From NCBI GenBank assembly GCA_018713405.1, contig DVOR01000162.1:1-5765 (forward strand): a stretch of DNA of 5,765 nt, read 5' to 3'. A program made the translations under genes and the position numbers. Numbering within the stretch: position 1 is the stretch's first letter; each line of letters starts with the position of its first letter. The stretch is from Candidatus Spyradenecus faecavium. Its GTDB lineage: Bacteria > Verrucomicrobiota > Kiritimatiellia > RFP12 > DVOR01. Below are positions 1-5,348 of the stretch, in pieces. Below the pieces are notes generated by a model. That model searched no databases. It was not told the DNA's origin and saw only the letters and a program-made list of their open reading frames with translations.

Positions 1-2111
1 CGGTGGCGACGGCGGCGCAGGCGGTGGGGCTGGGCCTGGTTTTGGGCGGGGCGCTGACGTGGGAGCCCGCGCCGGCGTCGTGGCGGTTCTGGTGGCCCCT
101 CGCGTGGGACGCGGCGGTGTTGGCCTTGGCGTGGCGGTGGGTCCTGCGGGGGCGGTGCGTGGCGTCGACGCTGCTCGCGGCGCAGCTTGGCCTGTCGGTT
201 TACCTCTATATGCCGATTGCGTCCAGCTTCGGCCCGGCGATGGACTGGGGTTACACGCGGGAGTGGGCGGGCTTCAGCCGCGCGGTCATGCGCGGGCAGT
301 ATGAGGCGCTCGCGCCGAGCGACGTGCTGTCGCTGGGCTACCTCCGCCAACTGGGGTGGTATCTGCGCGACCTCTGCCTGCAGTTCTCCGCGCCGGCGGC
401 GGCGTTGGGCGCGGCCGGGCTCGCGGCGCTGGCGGCGTTGGCGCGGCGTCGCCGGCGGGACCTGCTGTGGCTGGGGTGCACGGCCCTGCTCTTCCTGGTG
501 ATGTCGGCGGCGTTGGTGGCGTTGGCGAACCCGACGGGCGACCTGCAGGACGGCTTCGTGCAGAAGGTGAAGTTCATCTCTTCCTACGGTGTCTTCGCGC
601 TGTGGGTGGGCTATGGCCTGGCCGCGGCGATGGTCTTTCTGCGGCGGTGGCGGTGGGGCTGGGGCGTTGGCGCGGCATTGGCCTGCGCGGCGGTCGCGGC
701 GCCCCTCGCGGCGAACTTCCTGGACGACGGCCTGGTGCGGCGCTTCGGCGCGGCGGAGCAGACGGGGCACGACTTCGGGTGGCAGTTCGGCGCCTATATG
801 CTCGAGGGCGCGCCGGCCATCCGCGCCGAGCTCGATCCCGACGAGGAGCCGTTGCCGGATCCCTTCTGGCCCCCACCGATGGCGCAGGGGGCGGTCCTCT
901 TCGGTGGCACGGACCCCGGGCGCTTCGTCCCGACCTACATGGTGCACGCCGTGGGCTATCGCCCGGACGTCCACGTCCTCACGCAGGGGGCGTTGGCCGA
1001 CCCCACCTACATGGCCGGCGTGCGCGACCTCCACGGCGCGGCCCTGCGCCTCCCCTCGGACGAGGAGCTGGACGCCATCGCCGCGGAGTGTCTGGTCCTC
1101 GATGGGCGGCTCGACGCGGCCTCCGGCGCGAGCGTGCAGGTCAACGACGCCGCGCTCATCTGGAAGATCAACGGCGCCCTGGCGTGGGTCCTCACGGAGT
1201 GGAACCCAGACCGCCCCTTCTACGTCGAGGAGAGCATGCGCATCCCGTGGATGGATGGGCTGTTGGAGCCGGCCGGCCTCGCCCTGCGCCTGCGCCGAAA
1301 GGGCGCGGACCTGGACGCGGTGGCCGACCGCGATGCCGATTTCTGGGACTGGATGACGCGCCGACTGGCCACGCGCGAGGCCTACCGCCGGGACTTCGCC
1401 GCGAAGAAGGCCTTCTCCGGCCTGCGCGCCGCCGGCGCGGCCCTCTACGCGCGGCAGGACCTCTTCGACCGCGCGGACAAGGCCGGGCAGGACGCCTTCG
1501 TGCTTTACCCCGAGTCCTCGCAGGTCGTCTCGGTCATCGCGAGCGGGTCGCTCGTGCCGCAAGGCCGCTTCGACGAGGCGCTCCGCCTCATCCGCGCCTA
1601 CCGCGCCATCGACCCCCACCTGCGCGGCGCCGTGCGCGTGGAGCGGCAGATCGCCGACCTCGTCGCCCGCGACGGACGCCTGCGCGCCCTCGCCGACGCG
1701 CCGGCCCTCACCGCGCAGCAGGCCCTCGAGGGCTTCCGCGACGCGCTCTCCCTGCGGCGCGACGCCACGGCCCTGGCCCTGCTGCGGCGCGTGCCGGACG
1801 CCGCCCTCGCCACGCTCTCCGAGGAGGACGCGCTCGTCGGCGGGTTGGTGGCGCAGCAGGGCGGCGACGACGCCACGGCCCTGCGCCTCTACCGCGCGGC
1901 GCTCGGACGCTTTCCCCAATCGCCCCGGCTGTGGTTGAGCCAGGGATTGTGCTATTATAACCGCGGTGAGCATCGCCAGGCCTACGAGAGCCTGGCCAAC
2001 GTGCGGCGGTTCGGCGGCGACGCACTGCTCACCGCCACCCCGGAGGTGGGGCAGGTTTTCCGATGGTTGGCCGAGCGGTATGATGGGCCGCGGAAAGGAG
2101 CGCAACAATGA
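1..2111 (+). CDS. DUF2723-family membrane protein with C-terminal TPR repeats (5' partial)
   Basis: The reading frame is open from the left edge; a GTG lies at position 3, but the real start is probably upstream because the N-terminal DUF2723 core (the protein O-mannosyltransferase-like part) is missing. The 702 visible residues show about seven hydrophobic segments (roughly 1-19, 31-48, 53-70, 129-148, 153-176, 192-213 and 218-238). A soluble domain follows at about 240-450, carrying motifs I recognise from DUF2723 proteins: PMDWGYTREWAGF (79-91) and RGQYEAL (97-103) between membrane segments, then FGGTDPGRFVPTYM, RPDVHVLTQGALAD and FYVEES..IPWM. The C-terminus has TPR-like helical pairs near 469-501, 503-535, 605-637 and 640-672. 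It is likely an inner-membrane protein with a glycosyltransferase-like fold and an exposed TPR tail; its substrate is unknown. Its stop overlaps the fmt start by 4 bases, so the two are probably translationally coupled. Codon choice drifts from G-ending (GCG, CTG) early to C-ending (GCC, CTC) late. The family call is fairly sure; the function is not. Confidence 0.8.
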   Translation, partial: VATAAQAVGLGLVLGGALTWEPAPASWRFWWPLAWDAAVLALAWRWVLRGRCVASTLLAAQLGLSVYLYMPIASSFGPAMDWGYTREWAGFSRAVMRGQYEALAPSDVLSLGYLRQLGWYLRDLCLQFSAPAAALGAAGLAALAALARRRRRDLLWLGCTALLFLVMSAALVALANPTGDLQDGFVQKVKFISSYGVFALWVGYGLAAAMVFLRRWRWGWGVGAALACAAVAAPLAANFLDDGLVRRFGAAEQTGHDFGWQFGAYMLEGAPAIRAELDPDEEPLPDPFWPPPMAQGAVLFGGTDPGRFVPTYMVHAVGYRPDVHVLTQGALADPTYMAGVRDLHGAALRLPSDEELDAIAAECLVLDGRLDAASGASVQVNDAALIWKINGALAWVLTEWNPDRPFYVEESMRIPWMDGLLEPAGLALRLRRKGADLDAVADRDADFWDWMTRRLATREAYRRDFAAKKAFSGLRAAGAALYARQDLFDRADKAGQDAFVLYPESSQVVSVIASGSLVPQGRFDEALRLIRAYRAIDPHLRGAVRVERQIADLVARDGRLRALADAPALTAQQALEGFRDALSLRRDATALALLRRVPDAALATLSEEDALVGGLVAQQGGDDATALRLYRAALGRFPQSPRLWLSQGLCYYNRGEHRQAYESLANVRRFGGDALLTATPEVGQVFRWLAERYDGPRKGAQQ
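1950..1958 (+). promoter_or_regulatory. possible internal extended -10 promoter upstream of fmt
   Basis: The bases TGC-TATTAT form an extended -10 motif inside the last TPR of the upstream gene. They are the codons Cys-Tyr-Tyr (residues 650-652). A start here would leave a leader of about 140 bases before fmt. No good -35 hexamer is seen at the usual spacing (the nearest, TTGAGC at 1935-1940, is only 12 bases away). The motif stands out because the surroundings are very GC-rich and the seven preceding Tyr codons are all TAC. The call rests on pattern alone. Confidence 0.28.
2092..2100 (+). promoter_or_regulatory. strong ribosome binding site of fmt
   Basis: GGAAAGGAG ends 7 bases before the ATG at 2108. 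It is the clearest Shine-Dalgarno sequence in the window and fixes the fmt start, which lies inside the ATGA overlap with the preceding stop codon. Confidence 0.85.
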
Positions 2112-3118
2112 TCCGCGTCGTCTTCATGGGCTCGGCCGACCTTTCGGCCACGATGCTCGAGCGCCTGTCGCGCGAGCCTGGCGTGCAGGTCGTCGGGTGC
2201 GTCACGCAGCCCGACAAGCCCGCCGGGCGCAGCAAGCGCCTGACCCCCTGCGCCTGCAAGGCCTTCGTCACGGCCGTCGGCATCCCGTGCCTCACCCCCG
2301 ACCGCGTCAACACGCCCGAGAGCCTCGCGCAGATCGCGGCCTGGCTCCCCGACGTCATCGTCGTCGTCGCCTACGGCCAGTTCCTCTCCCGCCGCCTCCT
2401 CGACATCCCCACCCTCGGCTGCATCAACATCCACCTCTCGCTCCTCCCGCGCTACCGCGGCGCCTCGCCCATCCACGCGGCCCTGCTGAACGGCGACGCC
2501 GTCACCGGCGCCACCGCCATGCTCATGGACGAGGGCATGGATTCCGGCCCCATCCTCGACCAGGTCACCACCCCCATCCGCGACGACGACACCCTCGAGA
2601 CCCTCCACGACCGCCTGGCCGACCTCGGCGCCGAGCTCCTCGTCCGCGTCCTCCCCCTGTGGGCCTACTTCAAGCTCCGCGCCAAGCCGCAGGACCCCAC
2701 GCAGGTCACCATGGCCTACAAGATCCGCAAGGCCGACGGCCTCCTCCACTGGGAGGACCCCACCGAGCGTTCCCTCCGCAAGCTCCGCGCCTACACCCCC
2801 TGGCCCTCCTGCTTCACCTACATGCCCGAAGGCACCCGCGAGGCCGGGCGCATGCTCAAGGTCCTCGCCGCCGTCGCCCAGCCCATCACCGTCGAGCAGG
2901 AACGCCTCGCCCCCGGCACCGTCCTCACCGCCGACAAAACCGGCATCGTCGTCCGCACCGGCGACGGCGCGCTCCGCCTCCTCCGCGTCCAGCCCGAGGG
3001 CGGCAAGCCCATGGACGTCGCCGCGTGGCTCTGCGGCCGCGCCCTCCTCCCCGGCGACCGCTTCCACACGCCGCCGGCCCCCGCCGCCAAACCCATCGTC
3101 GCCTTCAGCAGGGATTGA
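2108..3118 (+). CDS. fmt: methionyl-tRNA formyltransferase
   Basis: The enzyme transfers a formyl group from 10-formyltetrahydrofolate to Met-tRNA(fMet) in the cytoplasm, preparing it for translation initiation. The 336-residue product aligns by eye along its whole length with E. coli Fmt (about 315 aa). The formyltransferase domain has the TQPDKPAGR motif (33-41) and INIHLSLLPRYRGASP (106-121), giving catalytic N107 and H109, with D145 in MDSG (144-147); these match E. coli N106, H108 and D144. The C-terminal tRNA-binding domain shows YTPWP (229-233), APGTVL (268-273) and TGDGALRLLRVQPEGGKPM (284-302). The usual GTPDF near the N-terminus reads GSADL (8-12), keeping the Asp. About 17 extra Pro/Ala-rich residues follow the family's normal end. 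The start is set by a strong RBS and a 4-base overlap with the upstream gene; the pyrophosphatase gene follows after 5 bases. The usual partner def is not next to it in this window. Confidence 0.97.
   Translation: MIRVVFMGSADLSATMLERLSREPGVQVVGCVTQPDKPAGRSKRLTPCACKAFVTAVGIPCLTPDRVNTPESLAQIAAWLPDVIVVVAYGQFLSRRLLDIPTLGCINIHLSLLPRYRGASPIHAALLNGDAVTGATAMLMDEGMDSGPILDQVTTPIRDDDTLETLHDRLADLGAELLVRVLPLWAYFKLRAKPQDPTQVTMAYKIRKADGLLHWEDPTERSLRKLRAYTPWPSCFTYMPEGTREAGRMLKVLAAVAQPITVEQERLAPGTVLTADKTGIVVRTGDGALRLLRVQPEGGKPMDVAAWLCGRALLPGDRFHTPPAPAAKPIVAFSRD
3109..3113 (+). promoter_or_regulatory. weak ribosome binding site of the pyrophosphatase gene
   Basis: CAGGG, lying inside the last codons of fmt, is the only Shine-Dalgarno-like run before the ATG at 3124, with about 10 bases between. 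It is weaker than the fmt site. With a gap of only 5 bases after the fmt stop, translation probably depends at least partly on ribosomes finishing fmt. Confidence 0.4.
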
Positions 3119-3123
3119 CCACC

Positions 3124-4800
3124 ATGAGCGAACACCCCCGCAAGACCCTCGTCATCGGCCACCGCAACCCCGACACCGACTCCATCGTCTCGGCCATCGC
3201 CTACGCCGAGCTCAAGCGCCAGCAGGGGTGGACCCGCGTCGAACCCGCCCGCGCCGGCCGCCTCACCCCCCAGACGGAATACATCCTCCGCCGCTTCGGC
3301 GTCGAGCCCCCCACCTTCATCCCCGACCTCCTCCCCAAGGTCACCCACTGCATGCAGGAAGGCGCCCCCATCACCGTCTCCGCCGACACCGCGCTGTGGG
3401 ACGCGCTCGAGCTCATGGACAAGCACCGCCTGCCCGCCATCCCCGTGGTCGGCCGCGACGGCCGCTACCGTGCCTTCCTCACCCACAACACCTTCACCGA
3501 GAACATCGTCCACAAGACCGACCCCCACCGCAAGGCCATCATCCCCACCTCCCTCTCCCTCCTCGCCCGCACCCTTCGCGCCCAGCCCCTCCTGACCTTC
3601 GACGCCGACGCCGTCGTCAAGTCCCGCATCCTCGTGGCCGGCTCCACCGCCGTCGCCTTCGAGCAGGTCCTCAAGACCGAGCTCCCCACCAACGCCATCG
3701 CCCTCGTCGAGAACCGCGCCTCCATCCTCGAGCTCTGCATCAACCACAAGGTCCGCGCCATCGTCCTCACCTCCGGCCTCCCCCTCTCCAAGGAGTTCTT
3801 CTCCCGCGCCCGCGACGCCGGCATCTCCGTCCTCATCTCCCCCTACGACATCGCCTCCACCGTCTTCCTCACCCTCTACTCCATGCCCGTCGGCACCCTC
3901 TCCGCCGCCGAGGTCACCCCCGTCCGCCCCGACGACCCCGTCCGCGACGTCCTCCCCGCCGTCCAGGCCTCACCCGCCCGCGCCCTCCCCGTCGTCGACG
4001 ACGGCGGCCGCGTCGTCGGCGTCATCAACGAGCGCGACCTCTACCGCCAGCCCAACGTCGACGTCATCATGGTCGACCACAACGAGCTCTCCCTCGCCGT
4101 CGAGGGCCTTGACCAATTCCCCATCGTCGAGATCATCGACCACCACAAGCTCGGCAACTTCCCCACCCACGACCCCATCGACTTCATCAACCGCACCGTC
4201 GGCTCCACCGCCACCGTCGTCGCCTGCCTCTACCAAGAGCGCAAAGCCACCCTCACCCCCGCCATCGCCGGCCTCCTCCTCTCCGCCATCATCACCGACA
4301 CCCTCGGCCTCCGCTCCCCCACCACCACCGCCGTCGACCGCGACATGGCCGAATACCTCGCCGGCCTCCTCAACCTCGAGGTCGACGACCTCGCCCACGA
4401 CATCTTCTCCCACGCCTCCCGCCTCACCGACCTCGACACCGACCGCATCCTGGGCATGGACTCCAAGGAATACAACGAATGCGGCGTCACCTTCACCGTC
4501 GCCCAGATCGAGACCGGCACCTCCGACGAGCTCAAGCCCCGCCTCCACGGCCTCCTCGGCGCCCTCGACGCCAAATGCCACGCCCGCGGCCACTTCTTCG
4601 CCGCCCTCATGGTCACCGACCTCACCGCCCTCAACTCCACCCTCCTCGTGGCCGGCGACCCCCGCTTCATCGCCAAGATTCCCTTCCCCCGCGCCGACGG
4701 CGACGCCAACGTCTTCCTCTGCAAGGGCATCATGTCCCGCAAGAAGCAGCTCCTCCCCCTCCTCCTCGAGCAGCTCTCCGCCCTCCTCGGCCACCAGTGA
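3124..4800 (+). CDS. ppaC: Mn-dependent inorganic pyrophosphatase, family II, with CBS-DRTGG-CBS insert
   Basis: The enzyme hydrolyses pyrophosphate to two phosphates in the cytoplasm, pulling biosynthetic reactions forward. The 558 residues fit the length of the long, regulated family II enzymes (about 550 aa). Order of parts: first half of the DHH domain (1-65) with GHRNPDTDS (12-20); CBS 1 (about 70-135); DRTGG-like domain (about 155-250); CBS 2 (about 255-310); rest of DHH with MVDHNE (316-321), IIDHH (337-341) and ITDTLGLRSPTTT (390-402); DHHA2 domain (about 440-558) with SRKKQ (538-542). Expected metal ligands are present: H13, D17, D19, D318, H340 and D392. K448 and R539/K540 are the likely phosphate-binding residues. 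In characterised relatives the CBS domains bind AMP/ADP (inhibiting) and Ap4A (activating, in enzymes with DRTGG); that regulation is inferred here. ATG at 3124 is the only start that fits: the GHRNPDTDS motif begins 11 codons in, and the frame continues upstream only as nonsense overlapping fmt. Codon use is almost wholly C-ending. Confidence 0.95.
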   Translation: MSEHPRKTLVIGHRNPDTDSIVSAIAYAELKRQQGWTRVEPARAGRLTPQTEYILRRFGVEPPTFIPDLLPKVTHCMQEGAPITVSADTALWDALELMDKHRLPAIPVVGRDGRYRAFLTHNTFTENIVHKTDPHRKAIIPTSLSLLARTLRAQPLLTFDADAVVKSRILVAGSTAVAFEQVLKTELPTNAIALVENRASILELCINHKVRAIVLTSGLPLSKEFFSRARDAGISVLISPYDIASTVFLTLYSMPVGTLSAAEVTPVRPDDPVRDVLPAVQASPARALPVVDDGGRVVGVINERDLYRQPNVDVIMVDHNELSLAVEGLDQFPIVEIIDHHKLGNFPTHDPIDFINRTVGSTATVVACLYQERKATLTPAIAGLLLSAIITDTLGLRSPTTTAVDRDMAEYLAGLLNLEVDDLAHDIFSHASRLTDLDTDRILGMDSKEYNECGVTFTVAQIETGTSDELKPRLHGLLGALDAKCHARGHFFAALMVTDLTALNSTLLVAGDPRFIAKIPFPRADGDANVFLCKGIMSRKKQLLPLLLEQLSALLGHQ

Positions 4801-4853
4801 TCGATCCCTGCGGCGGTGTCGCCACGGGAAAGCACGAGAGGGAAAAAGCCTTC

Positions 4854-4928
4854 TCAGCGGCCCGCACGCCGCAGAAAACCGCCCCGACGCAAAGCGTGGG
4901 CGCTTTGCGTTCCTTTTGCGTCCTCGCG
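4854..4928 (+). repeat. composite repeat, copy A
   Basis: A hairpin with arms TCAGCGGC / GCCGCAG (4854-4874; core stem GCGGC/GCCGC with a 6-base loop) is followed 32 bases later by a pyrimidine-rich segment, TCCTTTTGCGTCCTCGCG (4911-4928), preceded by GCGT. The same two parts, in the same order and orientation, recur at 5244-5310. The second part overlaps the 3' arm and tail of the operon terminator. Confidence 0.45.
4887..4917 (+). terminator. Rho-independent terminator of the operon
   Basis: ACGCAAAGCG (4887-4896) and CGCTTTGCGT (4901-4910) are perfect reverse complements forming a 10-bp stem with the 4-base loop TGGG, followed by TCCTTTT. It lies 86 bases after the pyrophosphatase stop. 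The T run is interrupted by CC, so efficiency is uncertain. The palindrome is symmetric, but the minus-strand side continues CGGGGCGGTTTT, a poorer tail. Confidence 0.65.
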
Positions 4929-5017
4929 GGAATTCGCCATAGAAACGCGCACACGCGGGACCGCGCGGCAGAAGGGACCAAAAGGCCCGCCGGGAAAACC
5001 GGCAAAAGAATGCGACA

Positions 5018-5045
5018 ATTATAGCAAATATTCCGCCGAGTGCAA
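5018..5045 (-). promoter_or_regulatory. minus-strand extended -10 promoter
   Basis: Read on the minus strand, TTGCAC (5045-5040) is followed after 16 bases by TATAAT (5023-5018), preceded by TGC, which gives a perfect extended -10 and perfect -10 hexamer in otherwise GC-rich DNA. The -35 box matches only three of six consensus bases and overlaps the small inverted repeat GTGC-AA-GCAC (5040-5049), which could be an operator. Transcription would run left from about 5010 towards the operon terminator; no gene is seen in that direction, so it may drive a small RNA or antisense transcript. Confidence 0.45.
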
Positions 5046-5075
5046 GCACAATTTTTGGGGTCGACAATCGCCCCC

Positions 5076-5166
5076 TGTGGAAAGCCGCTCCTCGAAGGCG
5101 GTCTTGCGCGGGGCCCCCGCTGGTTGCATTGCTCCCTCGGGTCGTGCCGCCCTTGGGCTTTCCATG
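5076..5166 (+). repeat. long-range inverted repeat, possible structured RNA
   Basis: TGGAAAGCC (5078-5086) pairs perfectly with GGCTTTCCA (5156-5164), with two further G-U pairs outside on the + strand. Nested inside, AAGGCGG (5095-5101) pairs with CCGCCCTT (5147-5154) with one bulged C, and within that GCGGG-GCC-CCCGC (5108-5120) forms a hairpin. The nesting gives a branched or elongated stem of about 90 bases. The G-U pairs slightly favour + strand RNA. No + strand promoter is clear, so it may instead be part of a mobile or repeated element. I do not recognise the family. Confidence 0.35.
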
Positions 5167-5171
5167 CTATC

Positions 5172-5189
5172 GCGCCTCGGATGAGGCGC
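5172..5189. repeat. short perfect hairpin
   Basis: GCGCCTC and GAGGCGC form a 7-bp stem with the loop GGAT. On the + strand it is followed by TCAAAAGGGG and no T run, and on the minus strand the T run comes before rather than after it, so it is not a standard terminator. It sits 8 bases after the 5078-5164 inverted repeat and may belong to the same structured element. Confidence 0.4.
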
Positions 5190-5243
5190 TCAAAAGGGGA
5201 AAGAAAGGCCTGTGAGGCACGAAACGGAGGCTGTCGGCCGCGG

Positions 5244-5310
5244 TCAGCGGCGAAGCCGCAGGGCGACCGATGGAGCCCGGGTGTCTCGCGTGTCCTTTTG
5301 TGTCTTTGCG
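5244..5310 (+). repeat. composite repeat, copy B
   Basis: A hairpin with arms TCAGCGGC / GCCGCAG around a GAA loop (5244-5261, flanked by an extra CGGTC/GACCG pairing at 5241-5245 and 5265-5269) is followed 26 bases later by GCGTGTCCTTTTGTGTC (5288-5304) and TTTGCG. The pyrimidine-rich part differs from copy A (4907-4928) at three bases and one single-base gap. Within it, GTGTC recurs three times at 9-10 base steps (5281, 5290-5294, 5300-5304). Confidence 0.45.
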
Positions 5311-5324
5311 CCTTATCCCATTTC

Positions 5325-5342
5325 CCCCGGATGCAATCGGGG
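5325..5342 (-). other. hairpin just after the restriction-modification gene
   Basis: On the minus strand CCCC-GAT / ATC-C-GGGG forms a 7-bp stem with one bulge and a TGC loop, starting 6 bases after the stop codon. No T run follows (GAAATGGG comes next), so it could stabilise the 3' end or act as a weak terminator, but it is not a classic intrinsic terminator. Confidence 0.3.
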
Positions 5343-5348
5343 TAGGGG

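Larger units (their letters stand above)
4801..5348. other. non-coding region between convergent genes
   Basis: No reading frame here has a recognisable product, a good RBS or a composition like the neighbouring genes. The stretch holds the operon terminator (4887-4917), small GC-rich hairpins (4857-4872, 4989-5003, 5172-5189, 5241-5269), an AT-rich island at about 5005-5060 with a minus-strand promoter-like sequence, a long-range inverted repeat (5076-5166), and two copies of a repeat pair. I compared it mentally with the hallmarks of tmRNA, RNase P RNA and SRP RNA and saw none of them. No tRNA is evident. Confidence 0.7.

Noticed and set aside
356..1960. 534-codon frame inside the membrane protein gene
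   Set aside because: Arg/Gly/Ala/Pro-rich shadow without domain motifs; the overlapping frame has clear family motifs.
1982..3067. 361-codon open frame on the minus strand across fmt
   Set aside because: It is the exact antisense of C-ending codons, which always gives codons starting with G (Gly, Ala, Val, Asp, Glu). The product is low-complexity and matches nothing.
1966..3123. Upstream in-frame extension of the pyrophosphatase reading frame (total 944 codons)
   Set aside because: The part before ATG 3124 is Arg/Pro/His-rich nonsense that overlaps fmt in another frame, and the DHH motif starts just after 3124. It exists because stop codons are rare at this GC content.
4989..5003. GCCGG-GAAAA-CCGGC hairpin as a terminator
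   Set aside because: Only a 5-bp stem and followed by CAAAAGAATG on the + strand; on the minus strand it is followed by GGGCC before TTTT. Too weak to call.
3970..5067. 365-codon minus-strand frame over the pyrophosphatase 3' half
   Set aside because: Same antisense artefact: Val/Gly/Glu/Asp repeats opposite a clearly real gene. Its first part lies in the spacer and has no recognisable domain.
5244..5310. CRISPR array
   Set aside because: Only two diverged copies of the motif pair about 390 bases apart, with no regular spacer pattern and no cas genes.
5040..5345. Possible 101-residue protein in the spacer
   Set aside because: No Shine-Dalgarno sequence, Arg/Cys-rich composition and full overlap with the inverted repeats; non-coding structure explains the sequence better.
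4801..5348. Known structural RNAs (tmRNA, RNase P RNA, SRP RNA, tRNA)
   Set aside because: None of their conserved core sequences was seen on either strand.
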